Assembly: GCA_900618425.1 (NCBI GenBank)
Contig: UZAN01039612.1
Location: 43,424-107,423, forward strand
Reading direction: 5' to 3'
DNA from: Echinostoma caproni
Taxonomy: Eukaryota; Platyhelminthes; Trematoda; Plagiorchiida; Echinostomatidae
Length of the DNA: 64,000 bases
Shown here: positions 1 to 11,005 of the stretch, piece after piece
Layout of the letters: each line of letters opens with the position of its first letter
Numbering within the stretch: position 1 is the first letter of the stretch
Program-made: the position numbers and the translations under genes
The notes under the pieces: generated by a model
What the model was told of the DNA's origin: nothing
Databases searched by the model: none
What the model saw: only the letters and a program-made list of their open reading frames with translations

Positions 1-560
1 GCCGGTTTTGTGAATTTTGGGTGAGCCTCTCATCTGAGGAGTCTCTGTTCCCAGTGGTTTCAGAGTTTTGTATTGAGCTTCAGAGATGTAACCGTGTAAT
101 AACAGAATCTGAAGCTTTCGGGTAATCATTTTCTCTGTGAGACTGTTGTTATCAGGCGTGTTGTCCACTTTGAATTTTCTTTCATCCGACAATATTTCGT
201 TCATTTTATCCTTATAGTTGTCTTTGGTCATAATGACCACCCCAGAGCCTTTGTCGGGTTTGAGAAATTTTAATTCGGACATCATCCGCAGTTCCTGTAT
301 GGCTTTGAGACAAGTTTGTTGTCTTATAGGTGCAGAAAGGAAGGTGTGCGAAATGTCCACCATTTTAGCACGAAGCCAACCAGCATTATCAGCGGAGGTT
401 GCCGAAAGATCTTTTAATTGGTCGAACAGGTTTTCGAATTGAACTTTTGTTTTACGTTGTAGCGACTGAAGAGATTAAAAGAAATGTTAACATCTCGCAG
501 TATTTGTCTTCTTTCGGTTCTAACGAATGAGATTAAATTGTTTTGTAATTGGTCAGATGA
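1..560 (-). mobile_element. Penelope-like element, reverse transcriptase fragment (copy 1, runs off window)
   Basis: On the minus strand the sequence reads through a PLE-type reverse transcriptase N-terminal/fingers segment: FLKPDKGSGVVIMTKDNY, then KMNEILSDERKFKVDN, then YKTLKPLGTETPQMRGSPKIHK. The K-x-D-K-G-x-x-V-V block followed by a G-x-PKIHK block is typical of Penelope-type RT. The reading frame is largely continuous from about 480 down to base 1, so the element continues beyond the window. Positions 440-560 align with 2610-2700 of the second copy, so the shared unit extends upstream of the RT frame. No endonuclease part is visible. The role, known from the family, is target-primed retrotransposition. 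The copy is 5' truncated or interrupted by the adjacent SINE and is not functional here. Family assignment is secure; extent is approximate. Confidence 0.85.
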
Positions 561-564
561 TGAC

Positions 565-735
565 AGCCGAACGTGTAGTTCAGGTAATAGGGTTAAACAT
601 CTTAGCCTGAAAGTTCGTGTTTCGAGTTCTGACAGGGATACACACAAAAAGGAGCTACTGACTAGTCCGAAAACAGGACGAAATAGCTGTCCATTGCTGT
701 TTGTCGGTTATCACAAACATTTCTATTGCCTGATC
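565..735 (+). mobile_element. tRNA-headed SINE carrying a hammerhead motif (copy 1)
   Basis: A polymerase III-like internal promoter is visible: box A-like GTGTAGTTCAGG at 573-584 and box B-like GTTTCGAGTTCT at 619-630, followed by a body containing a hammerhead ribozyme-like core (658-691) and a conserved downstream stretch (GTCGGTTATCACAAAC). The same head, core and tail order recurs near 7.5, 27.4, 38.9 and 39.2 kb, which defines an interspersed family. It lies next to PLE copy 1, with the break at about 565-573. The architecture matches the Sm-alpha family of schistosomes (short, pol III promoter, hammerhead). This copy lacks the tail seen in the other loci, so it is probably 3' truncated. 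Confidence 0.7.
652..697 (+). ncRNA. hammerhead ribozyme-like motif, degenerate
   Basis: Core order is CTGACTA (658-664), stem II GTCC/GGAC around a GAAAACA loop (665-679), GAAA (680-683), then a short near-palindromic stem III region TAGCTGTC with a GUC cleavage triplet ending at 691. Stem II pairs perfectly. The first box has CUGACUA instead of CUGANGA and stem I is weak, so self-cleavage is doubtful for this copy. Confidence 0.6.
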
Positions 736-960
736 ACTTTTGCCTGTAGTCCTGTTATCTCTCATCTAGTTGATAGCAAGGTCACCCTAAGGTCACCTTA
801 ATTCACTTATTGCGATGACCACATTTGTATTGGACAGGGATCCATTTGTTCTCGTGCTTCATACTTCGAAATACCCTCCTTATTGAGTAACTCTAGCCAA
901 GAGGTTCCAATATAGGCACAGAAAAAGAAACAATCCTCCATTTGCAACATTGAGTCCCCT
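736..960. other. short unassigned stretch
   Basis: Between the hammerhead SINE and the 3' end of the second PLE copy. No gene, RNA or repeat is recognised. Three undetermined bases follow at 970-972. Confidence 0.4.
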
Positions 961-979
961 TTATCCAATNNNAAGAAAT

Positions 980-2690
980 GTCTGGGCGACAAAGATTATA
1001 TCACGTTATTTGATCAACATCGCTTCGGTAAGCTCAAACATCCAGGGGTTCATGTTGCGTAATAACGGCTTGAACGTCACGTTTTGCTCTACGGTGTGTT
1101 CAGTTTTCATGAGATGTGTTGCAATTGCTGATCCTGGGTTTCTCTTATGTTGCTTCATCGTTAGAACTAACCACTTGGGAATGTGTTCAGAAATTCGTTA
1201 TGACAGGGGCTGATTCGTTCAGCCGATGTAAGTGTCATCGCATATGCAGGTGGACTGGTAGACGTCATGTGAAGCAAAACTGTACGATTGGTTTGGTTTT
1301 CGACTGTCCAAACGAATTCCTTGGGTATACGGGACCAATCCAAGCTCTGCAGCAGGAAACGTTTAAAGTAATTCTACCGGTAGACGGATCTTTGCAAAAT
1401 ACTATCCGATCGTCCCCCTCTCAACCCCGATTTTTATATCTAAACAAATTTAAAGGATTATTCTTTGGGATCAGTAGTAATAAATAGTGGTAAACCGAAC
1501 AGAGTTGATAAAAGTAAATATATCATCAACATAACGTTTGAAAAAAAACAGCCATTGAAATACCATGAATCAACCGTCTTTCAAACATTCCTAGAAATAA
1601 ATCAGCTAAAGTTGAGCGTGGGGGACTGCTCGTTGCTACACTGTCAATTCATTTGTGCACTGTTCCTTCAAAAGTAAACATTTGTTCTCAGTGCAAACTG
1701 TGATAAGATCTTTTAAATAAACAATAAAAATAAGAAGGTAAATTTGCATTAAAGAGATAAAATTACATAAAAAGGGAATGAACATCAATGGAAAACATCT
1801 TGCGACAAGATCAATCAAAATAGTCTAATAAATTTGAGAGTGCAAAAGCGTCTTTAATACACTGAGGCGTCAGAGCTTTACGAATAGGGTCCTGTGTGTC
1901 GACTAACCACCTTGGGGTCTGATGAGTTATGCATGCATACGACTTGTCTGAATTGGGCACCGGCTTTGTGAATCTTGGCGAACCTCTCATCTTGGATGTC
2001 TTTATTCCTAGTGGTTTTCGAATCTTCTATTGAGCTTCAGAAATATAACAGAATAACAGAATCTAAAACTTTCTGATAATTATTTTTTCCGTGAGAATTT
2101 TGTTATCAGACGTGTTATCTACTTTGAATTTGCTCTCATCTGACAATATTTGGTTCACTTTCACTTTTCAGTTCTCCTTAGTGATAACTAATTCGGAGCG
2201 CTTGTCGGGTTTGAGGAATTTTAATTGGAATATTATCCGCAATTCTTGTATGGTTTTACAGTGTTCCGCTTCGAAGCAAGTTTGTTGTCTTATGGGTGCG
2301 AATAGCAAGGTGTGCAAAGTATCCACCATTTTTGAACGAAGCCAATCAGCATTTTCCGTCGAGGTTGACCAAAGATCTTTCAATTGGTTAAGTAAGAGTT
2401 AGAATTCCACTTTTGTTTGAATCGCGTTAACCTTCGATCAGGGAACCGTGAACTAACTTAACCCAATTTTTTGCGTACAAACGTTTCTTACACAATCAAC
2501 CATTTGGTGGTGAAATTGATTTTGTACCCGATCCTACACCGCTCTCGCTACGCTGACTATTGTCCGCTGAACCAATGCAGCTATCAAAACTTGCCTGTAT
2601 AGATACCAGTTTGTTTTAAGTTGTAACGACTGAAGCGATGTGGAGAAATGTGGACATCTCGCAGTATTTGTCTTCTCTAGGTTTTAACAA
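980..2690 (-). mobile_element. Penelope-like element, decayed RT plus GIY-YIG endonuclease (copy 2)
   Basis: Read on the minus strand from 2690 down, the parts come in normal PLE order. First is an RT N-terminal segment (LKFLKPDKRSELVI at about 2200-2240, then the G-SP block). Next is a palm-proximal stretch (PRWLVDTQDPIRKALTP, about 1880-1930). The catalytic YVDD follows at 1522-1533, then an SVYR segment. Last is the endonuclease with VYQSTCICDDTYIG and RISEHIPKWL (about 1165-1260) and a C-terminal half (HLMKTEHTVEQNVTFKPLLR, about 1040-1110). Many stops and frameshifts separate these blocks, so it is a pseudogene. Compared with copy 1 it carries an insertion at 2419-2609. The element would encode one protein with RT then endonuclease. 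This is the most complete PLE in the window. Confidence 0.85.
2419..2609. mobile_element. 191-bp insertion with target-site duplication inside PLE copy 2
   Basis: Copy 1 (about 445-460) reads continuously where copy 2 is split. The flanks of the extra segment carry the direct repeat TTTGTTT at 2412-2418 and 2610-2616, as expected for a transposition target duplication. On the minus strand the insert contains TGGTTCAGCGGACAATAG, which resembles a tRNA box A; no convincing box B was found. It may be a small SINE-like element. No coding sequence is seen. Confidence 0.5.
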
Positions 2691-3785
2691 ATCCTAAATT
2701 TGTGTGGCATTCATTCCAATTCCCCAACAGAAAAGGTTCTATGACTGGTCAGCTAAATTTTGAGCAAATCAGGGTAGATTTGCTTTCAGTTTATCCTTTC
2801 TAGTGTTTGTTGACAGTAAAAGTATCAATTTACAACTGTCATTTGCGGTAAACGTGGTTCTACGAGATAGCCCATGGCAAAAATAGCCACGTTAATGTAG
2901 TTTTTAACATCAAAGATCTTGCAGCACCGCAAAACAGAATCACGAATGAAGCAAATCGAAAATGAGAACTGGATTTCTGACAAAGCGGTTTTACAACACC
3001 CACTGCAGTATGATTATAAGGGCTATCGAAATTAAAACCGAATAAGGGAAACTGGTGGTTTTTACCTCAAAAACCGAAAAAAATTGTTTTAACTAATCAG
3101 TTGAACGGATTCGGTCCAGAATTTCATGTGAGTTGAATTTTCCCGTGTATCACTGGAATAAAATATACAAATTCAAGGAATATATAACGTGAGAAATGTC
3201 AAAAGCTCTGACAATTTTCAAAAGAAAGGTAATCTTTGTCGGTCAGGAGGCTGACCAGGTGGGGTAGAGGGGAGTTCTCGTGAATGTTTTTAACGAAAGA
3301 CCAGATGCCGAAAAGCTGAGCTTGTGGTCGGATGAGAATGTTGAGATTATAAATCGATAAGCAATGGATGATTACAGCATCCGGAATCCTATTGACGGAG
3401 ATTCTGCGAGTACTGACGTAACCGCGATTAAGTTCTGTGATTATTGAATCCATTGTAATCAAGGATACACGACTGAATATCATAAAACCACAGAAACGGC
3501 TATGGAGTCTTACTTTAATAAGTCGAGAAACAACACAGAGGAGAAATGAAGTAGAATTGGGAAAATGCATTGGTGGAAAAAAGAGAAGGTGAATTGTCGT
3601 TATCCAGAATTTCAATCAGAGGATTCCAGGCGTGTTGTCCTAACAATTATGGAACTATTTAGATAAATTACCAGATTTAATAGAATTTAAATCCAAAAGC
3701 GTGTTGTCCGGACACGTTATTATTAGAAGATTTCCTAAAGAAAATGTTGTTGTTACCCAAAAAATATCTAAAGATATCTATAATC
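2691..3785. other. unassigned stretch
   Basis: No recognisable gene or repeat. A 138-codon minus-strand open frame (3199-3615) resembles no family I know, and a frame of that length is expected by chance here. The right end adjoins a plus-strand PLE fragment, and part of its unreadable upstream region may lie at about 3540-3785. Confidence 0.35.
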
Positions 3786-3789
3786 ATTA

Positions 3790-4335
3790 ATATCATAAGG
3801 ATAACTCATCTCCAACTGTCCCCCAGAAAGCTGTGTATGTCAAACTGTATTGTAAGGATAGTAAACGTGTAAAAGGTGTGCGCCAAAAGTTGAGGTCAGC
3901 TCTGAACAGAACAGCTCCATTTACTCAACGTCGACTTATGGCCTCTACTCGCAGTGCTGATTTGGATAGAAGTATGGATGATTGTTTATTCAATTCTGTC
4001 TCACATTCTGTATACGATATCACCTGCAGTTACAGTGACGCTTACACGGACAGAACCAACCGTCAGTTATCACAACCAATGGCTGAACACAGCAGTGGTT
4101 GGTAAAGTCGATGGGGTAACCCAAACTCAGTAATTAGGCTGTCACATGTGACCCGGGGGCATCAATTGCAAAATGCAATTGGTCCCGCTTCCTCTTTCAA
4201 ACCGTTGTTGCGTAAGTGCAATGCTAAACTGTTGGCAATAAATGAGGCGTTGCTACAACACCCGGTGTTGTGCGTCTCACAGTTACTGATAGAAGCTGTT
4301 CACTTGTCGTGGAGTTGTACTTTTATTTTGAATTC
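3790..4335 (+). mobile_element. Penelope-like element, GIY-YIG endonuclease tail (copy 3)
   Basis: The plus-strand reading gives VYVKLYCKDSKRVKGVRQKL, then LNRTAPFTQRRLM, then VYDITCSYSDAYTDRTNRQL and MAEHSSGW (3833-4105). These match the linker and GIY-YIG endonuclease layout of PLEs, in which YIGRT is normally present; here it is changed to AYTDRT. After a stop the frame continues with a C-terminal half (AINEALLQHPVLCV, about 4225-4270) like the IAEAL-x-IR-x-P-x-LC block of the family. The changed YIG and the stops make it inactive. Its 3' end runs into the inverted repeat at 4349. The RT part is not visible upstream. Confidence 0.75.
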
Positions 4336-4348
4336 TAATGACCCCTTA

Positions 4349-4568
4349 TCACACGAGATCCATGGATGGAACGGATTTCACTGAAAAACTTGGGCGTCGT
4401 GCTCAGGATTATTGAGAAAATTAGTTTGTCTTGGCCACAACGAATGAAAACGCCATTGTGTTTTGGTTTTCATTCGTCATGGCTAAGAGAAACTAATTTC
4501 CTCAATAATCATGAGCACGACGCCCAAGTTTTTCAGTGAGATCCGTTCCCTCCACAGATCTCGTGTGA
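4349..4568. repeat. inverted repeat, arms about 103 bp, 14-nt loop
   Basis: The left arm (4349-4451) and right arm (4466-4568) are reverse complements with few mismatches, separated by 14 nt. The right arm (ATGAGCACGACGC core) is similar to the minus-strand sequence at about 35445-35525 that borders the PLE inverted repeat, so the arms are probably PLE 3'-terminal sequence duplicated in opposite orientation just after PLE copy 3. As RNA it would form a long hairpin. Confidence 0.85.
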
Positions 4569-5546
4569 TTCAGGAGGCCCAGTGTTTAGAAAGAACGAAA
4601 ATAGTCAAAATACCGACGACGAATTGAATGAAACAAGAAAACAAACATAATTACCTTCCTTTCTTTGGTCTCTTGCGGTGACAAATGCTAATACCACAAT
4701 GAGACTGCACCAATTTTAACTCGTAAATAAATTCTATTCTAATTGTTGAACAGCACAAGCTCCAATAGTGAGAAGCACTGGTGAAGTGGTTTCTGAGGCG
4801 GTGTTGTTTTGACACATATCTTGCTTATCTGTTTGATAAGTGCTTTCATTGTGGGTACCGATCTTGGATTGTTCGGAATGGTCCATTTTGCACATGACGT
4901 TCACACCCGGTGGACAAGACTAACTGTACAAGGCCATATCAATCAAAAACAGACATGCTACGGAAAAGACTAAAGGTCACCCTATTTTAGCAAAGCAATT
5001 TGGAACAAAAGACCGATATCAGAGCGATAGGGACCCGGAATGTATTAGCCAGGTCCGGTTAGTACAGGTTAGAACCTACCGCGAATGGACTGCTTGATTC
5101 TGTCAGTATGACATGCAACGGGTGCTAACACTGAAAATTTCAATTAATGTAAATATCAATTGTCAAGTCTGCCTATCCCATTTATCAACATTTTCAACTA
5201 TCGTGAGGAGTGATATGCGAATAAATGCTTTTGCAAAATACGAACCTGTGTTTGCCAATAGATTACCCGGATTATACCATCCGATATTTTATTTTTATTT
5301 GAAGAGAGTATGAGTTTTGCCTGGTGAATTACAATAAAATAATTGAACAAACAAAGAAGAGAATTTAGCCGGGGCATAGAAATTCCAAACTCTATAGTAC
5401 CAAATACCAAATACTATGATAACACTCTGAAAACGTCCATAAAAATAACCTATTGCGTTGATCATTGTAACCCATATTTACAACACGTGCTAATATATGG
5501 CATTCACTTTCATCTTGTAACTTCGGTGTAGTTGATATTATTTCCT
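4569..5546. other. unassigned AT-rich stretch
   Basis: No gene or repeat recognised. Short open frames at 5113-5531 are at chance length, and no splice or polyA context supports them. Confidence 0.4.
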
Positions 5547-6345
5547 TCAAGGTTTTTTCCCGCTTTTTGATATCACCTCAAATAGTGTACCGTCATGTGA
5601 TATAACAAAGTTCAAAGTTTTATTATGGACATTTCTCACAAGCAGATGCTTTCCTTGTCCCATTGGGGTGTTTGCACGAGTTAAACTGTAACAATGATGA
5701 ACAAAATTCCATATGATGTGTTTCGTTGTGTTATGTGTGCTTATGGATGTTTGAATACAATGTGCTAATGATTCTTCAAGTTTTACCTTGAAGGAATCAA
5801 TCGTCTTGGCACAAACGACATGAGATGGCGAGGAATTCCAGGCAGTACACACTCTGAGGGCGAAGGAATGACGTCGACAGTCCAGTCGAGATTTTTGGAG
5901 TAGTAACTTAAATGGATGTCCTCGTAGGGGAACGTTTAATGACAACATGGAAAGTCGGCGACTAGGGTGGTTTTGGTGGTGTAGTATTTCGTACACTAAA
6001 ATTAAACCTCCTCGAATCTGACGATACTGAGCAGAATATAGACCCAATGACTGAAGTCTTCCGATGTATGAATCATAATAGAGTCCTTTGACCATCTTAG
6101 TGGAGAGACTTTGTGGACGTTCCAAAATCTTATGATCACGTTGTAACTATGGATTTCAGGTTTGGATGGCATACTGAAAATATGGCCGGATGTATGCTGA
6201 AAGCAGACGTGAGAGTAAAGATGACTCAAAACGACCGAAAACACGTTTAAGAAGACCGACATGTTTGAGCGCTGTTGATGACTCCCTGACACAGTTAACA
6301 GGACAGCTCAGATCTTCGTAAACTATCATACCTGAGTCTTTCTCT
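5547..6345 (-). mobile_element. CR1/Jockey-type non-LTR retrotransposon, 3' end of RT ORF
   Basis: The minus strand reads, from 6345 down, a thumb-region sequence (DLSCPVNCVRES, KHVGLLKRVFGRFES, then LLSAYIRPYFQYAIQT). After a frameshift near 6125 it continues into a 192-codon frame with MVKGLYYDSYIGRLQSLGLY, GGLILVYEILHH, LRGHPFKLL and SRLDCRRHSFALRVCTAWNS. The RGHPFKL and RR-x-FxLRV-x-x-WNSLP blocks mark the C-terminal end of CR1/Jockey-like LINE polymerases, which are very common in flukes. The catalytic palm and endonuclease are absent, so this is the usual 5'-truncated dead copy. Confidence 0.85.
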
Positions 6346-6392
6346 GTTGATGCATGAGGCAGTGATTCGTTTCCGAGGAAATAAGGAAACCA

Positions 6393-6462
6393 CCCATGGT
6401 GGCGTAGCGGAATCGCCTTGCATTTGGAGACGTTAAATTGGTTGTCGTTCCCAATAGACCAT
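6393..6462 (+). repeat. tRNA-like SINE head, degenerate
   Basis: GTGGCGTAGCGGAATCGC fits a pol III box A, and about 30 nt later GGTTGTCGTTCCC is a damaged box B. A complete cloverleaf cannot be drawn, so this is probably a tRNA-derived SINE remnant rather than a tRNA gene. Confidence 0.35.
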
Positions 6463-7268
6463 TTTTGAGCTGCACTTTATGACAGAACGTCGGTATTCGT
6501 GATTACAAACTTATACCTTCAATATCATAAGCTTCATTGTTTTCATGCTTACAAATTGTTCAACACAATGTGGTTAGAATAAGCTACTGATGAAAAGTCG
6601 ACTTTGAAATTAGACCACAGCGGAACAGATCAATTTCTAAAGGGGAATTCAGTTTGATCGGTCAAATAAAAAAATCAGTGGAACAATCAGGAAATTCGCG
6701 ACAGCAAAACAGCCCTAACTCTCGATAGAAGCGTGAATATTTTGTAGTTATTATGGTAGGCAAAGAACACTAATTTGCGAATCAGAAATCACAAATAATG
6801 AACTGAACTGGAACGCTGAATTGCACTAGTCGTCCGTCGACGAGAAGAGAGAAAATCGCTATAGACGTAGCAGTTTGTTTATTGGAAGAAATCTAGGGGA
6901 TTAAATAACATGTACCAAAGAAGTTTTTTGGTTATACAGGTATTCACTGATTGCATGTTTGTATTGTTAGCATCAAACATCTTCTGTCTAAACCACACAA
7001 CATTTGATTGGTCGGCACAAATGGCCTGTGGTTGGTCGTGCAGAAAGTGAAACGCCTGGTTAGCGTTATCTGGAAAAGTTGACTCGTGTCCGGAAACTGT
7101 AACGCGTCACTCTGTGGCTGGTTTGACCCCAAAAGTTATGCTCACCAAATCTTTGTAGATAACACTAAACGATGATACTTGGCACTGATGACAACTCTGT
7201 TACAAATTTTGTAATTTTATCGGGGTCTTGAAGAATACCACTGCTATGGGCACAGTGCACCTTTATTT
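6463..7268. other. unassigned stretch
   Basis: No recognisable gene, RNA or repeat. The open frame at 6944-7132 is of chance length. Confidence 0.4.
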
Positions 7269-7485
7269 GATCAGAACTGTTTCTAGTTTAGAGTATCTAG
7301 CTTCGATTAGCCCATGCAATTGTTCAGAGGCACCAGGCACTTTTCATGGTCTTAGTTGTAAGTTTCATTCCTTGAGAGATAATTAATTTCCCACTAGTCA
7401 AATGCATTTAAAAGCCATGGAAATGCTTGTGATGACGGACAAACCGAACAACTGTTTCGTTCTGGTTGGGGCTCGTCAGCATGTC
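7269..7485 (-). mobile_element. hammerhead SINE, body and tail (copy 2a, minus)
   Basis: On the minus strand this holds the hammerhead core followed by the family tail. The tail includes CTCTCAAGGAATGAAAC, then GTGCCTGGTGCCTCTGAACA, then GGGCTAATCGAAGCTAGAT. The same tail is found at 38755-38830 (minus), 39019-39115 (plus) and 27158-27270 (minus). The tRNA-like head is missing; the copy starts inside the ribozyme region and abuts an oppositely oriented copy. Confidence 0.65.
7442..7484 (-). ncRNA. hammerhead ribozyme-like motif with intact catalytic boxes
   Basis: The minus strand has CTGACGAG (7472-7479) and CGAAAC (GAAAC at 7454-7458) followed by AGTTGTT, ending in a GUU cleavage triplet. 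Both catalytic boxes match the hammerhead consensus (CUGANGA, GAAA). Stem II is weakened to GCCC/GAAC and stem I is only partly paired. Confidence 0.6.
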
Positions 7486-7612
7486 AGAAGTTTCACGGTT
7501 TGAGTCCTGACAGGAAAACAAAAGGTACGTACTGCTGAAGAGTCCCAAACAAGACGGAATAGTTGTCCGGTGTTCTTTGTCGGTCAACACAAACATTACT
7601 ATTGCATTTAAT
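7486..7612 (+). mobile_element. hammerhead SINE, head-truncated (copy 2b, plus)
   Basis: Begins with a box B-like segment (GGTTTGAGTCCTGACAGG, 7496-7513), then the hammerhead core and the GTCGGTCAACACAAACATT tail start. Box A is absent. It is joined head-to-head to copy 2a. Confidence 0.65.
7530..7572 (+). ncRNA. hammerhead ribozyme-like motif
   Basis: CTGAAGA (7535-7541) fits CUGANGA. Stem II is GTCC/AGAC around CAAACA. The GAAA box has become GGAA. The GUC triplet ends at 7567, and stem I TACTG can pair with CGGTG using wobble pairs. The GAAA change should abolish cleavage. Confidence 0.55.
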
Positions 7613-10600
7613 GTTGATCTGTATCTGTTCACCTATACAAAGAATCACTGTAGATACGTTTTCGAGTATAGTCAACAAATGGGGATATCTGTCTAAGAAA
7701 AATACAAAAATAATAAGTAGGAATAATGAAAACCAATTACTCGGTTTTTGTACAATATATTTCGATCATACTTGTTATAGCTTTTCTTGCCACAGAAGCG
7801 ATCAAAATTACCCTCAGCTTCGTCGTTTGAGAGTTCTGAGTATTTGAAAAAGACCACGAGATCGACAGGCCGTCTGATTTCTTTCGGTGCACTGAATAAT
7901 TCTGTATACTATGAATTCGGATGATCACATAATTGCACTGATAACCATTTGTGTGCTGAGCTGATTAATCGAGTTTGGAACATTGTCGCCCCGAACCAGG
8001 GTATCTTTATCTAACTACAATAACGGGAAACCAACCGGTTTTATGGTGTTATATATATATATATATATCATGTTGAACTCAGAATGTGTAAGACTATGGG
8101 CGTGTACTACTCAGAAAGGTGGACATTGCAGTCAGAAATTGTTTAGGACCCACATATAACTCTGCGATGATCTATAAAAAAAGGACAGAATGAATCAAAT
8201 TGAGCAGCTGTCTAATGATGATAATTAAATTGTGTACACAAATCATGAACGACAGTTGTACAGTTTGGATCCGAATAGTACGCAGAATCCGCCAACCCAG
8301 CCACAAACTGTACGATTTAATAGAAGAGAAAACAGTCAACGGTTAGTGAATGACAGAAATGAAAAGGTAATTACCATTGCACACTGCGGTTGATCAAAGG
8401 TTCAAAATATGTCATTCATCCAGCGATCAGTTTTGTACTGGCCTGGAAACGGTTGACTGCACCACAATTGATTTAGATCAATTTGGCTGTGGGCGTTATA
8501 TAGATCACTAGATCACAATAAACGGTTTCTCCTTAGCCTATGCCCTTGTTATGGCTCATATTATTTTGTACATTAGAAACTACTTTCGTGTAAAAACGGA
8601 TTGTCAGTTGAAGGATGTAAGTTCACAATTTATCGTCTGGGATAAAAGATTGTGTGTTGATTCGTTATTTCTCCACGTCATGGTGAATCCATCTGGGCTT
8701 ATAACAAAATTGGACGTTTCGCATGAGTGATTCGATGCTGTGAAAACAGGCAGGGACAAGGGTTAAACAGAACAAACCTGATCAATCATATCTGTATATT
8801 ACATGATAATAATTAGACAAGATACCTTGACAGTTATGGTGAAGATCTAAGGGGTTCAAACTTAGGGCGAATGGTTCAGGTAGTTTCCTTTTCCACTCAA
8901 CCGTGAGGATTGCTTTGTTCGCGACTATCTCACATGATCATACTAATCGCCTCCCGTTTTCAATTTAACTGAATAAAAGTTGGCGGCAAAAGAGATTCAC
9001 CAGTCAAAATTGGTTGTTGACGGCATGCTGTAAATGTAACTGTCAAGCTTGTGAAATATTTGTCTCCAACGGTCAACCCAGACCTCGTTGAACAGGTCAA
9101 TAGCCTCTTTCAGACCTGTGTGATGGCTGTGAAATAGTAACTTCATCAAATGCTTTTATTGCAAAGAAATGCATTTAGTAGGAACATTTGAGTTGGTCTC
9201 CTTACTCTCGAAAATGGAAGTTGCTACTGGTTCAACCAGTGAAACCTGTAACTTTAGCAGACTTTTATTGAAGTGCCGTGACGCAGGAAATGTAGCGGTA
9301 CGAGCTAACAAATATTAGCATTACAGTAATCAGGCAAAAAGGAACTCGAGTGCTTTTAATAGATCGGAAGTAAAAAGTGAATGTGTGACAATAATTAACC
9401 ACTGAGATAGAAATGCGAAGATACAGTGATATTGTAAAGGGAAAGTAATGTCCGACAAATGCTTTATATTGTGCGGATTTCACCGTACGTCGATGTAAAC
9501 AGAGTGGAACATGAAATAAAAATGAAAGCAGAAGGCTGATTAACTCTTCAAGTATCTCACTTTACTCCCAGGTTTACCGTTTTCAAAAATCATCTCTACG
9601 GTTAAGAAGTAACCAAAATTCATAATAAATAATTAATGCTGACCGGAAATAAAATATTAGAGTAAAAATTGTGTCCGATCCATTTGAACATTCCACCCTC
9701 CTAGATCAGTAAGTAGTGTTTCAAGTAAATTCGGGCTAATTTAGACCTCACCATAAGTGTGGCATTTATTTTTCTCATCAAATTGCCTTACCTAGCTCAG
9801 CCCACAGGGCGAAATATGTGCATGTATGTCGATCGAAATGAGAGTCAATGATCACCGGTGTTGCACAGCTCAATCAGAGAACTAAAAAAATGAGAGAGGC
9901 TAATGATTAATTAGTCTTGGGTTCAGAGTCCACTGCTAAACAAAGCTATTTTGGTGCAATCTCCGGACAGCTTCTTGAAAAGTCGAGTTTAAGTTCAAAC
10001 ATAACTAATTAAATCACTGATTTCACCCTAGTTCAAGGTCCTTCGTTTCAATCTTAAATCAGCTGAAAAGAGATCAAATATCTGGCTGCTAACGTCTTTA
10101 TTTCATCTTCACATTTGCACTTTACTTAATAAACATGAATATATTCAGGATATTTTTGCTTATTCCACAATTCTTGTTTGAGCTCTAGCCTGTTCAGATT
10201 TATTCTGTCACCAAGTTATTCAGCGACCAGACCGAATTAAATAAAGCTGCTTCATTTCCAAATAATCAATGGTTCGCATTGCTGATCTGCTTTAAGGTTC
10301 ACAGGCATTTGATTATACTTTTGATACCTTGACTATTTTCAAATTAATTCGCAGTTTGCTGTTTGCACTGAACAACCACAAGTTGTGGACATGCGTTTAT
10401 GAAAATTTAATATTTGTTATGCATGAACAGACCATCAATTCGTGTTTTTCACTTTATTCTTGGTGGTTCTCTCTCACTCTGTAGAACGAATTATAACTAT
10501 GCGTTTGAATGAGAGCAACCCTATCTATGAACAGTAATTGGAAGCTCACTCAAACCCAATACCACAAAAAGTTCATGGGAAGCATAACACAAGGACTTGT

Positions 10601-11005
10601 GACTATATCCCGCGTTTGATCGGGGTGCAGATCAACTGACGTTTGGCACACATTGTATTCTATACATGTAGAGATACTTAACTCCACCGTTTCAACAATA
10701 TATCGTTTTTGCACTGATCTATGCTCAACCTGTTCGTATGAAATACTACTCGTATTCGATGACGTAACTTTCAACTCAACAAAGATTTACCCTGTACCCG
10801 ATGAATTCACTGTTGGTATTTCAAAGGAATTCTCGGAAGATTGCAATGATATTTTTGGGACGAAGGTCAATGCCATTCGTCCCAAGATAAGCCCGGCTGC
10901 ACACTTGCTTATTCTGTGTACAAAACCAAAAAAATTTACAACACATTCGACCTAAATTAAGGTCATTGCGGTTCAATACTAATCTCACGAAAATAAATCA
11001 ATAAT
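7613..11005. other. unassigned stretch with one TA microsatellite
   Basis: A (TA)n run of about 20 bp lies at 8050-8069. No transposon protein, RNA gene or credible exon was recognised. Open frames at 7563-7928 and 9265-9483 are of chance length. Confidence 0.4.

Noticed and set aside
3199..3615. 138-codon minus-strand frame as a gene
   Set aside because: No motif; lies between PLE fragments and has no start, splice or polyA context.
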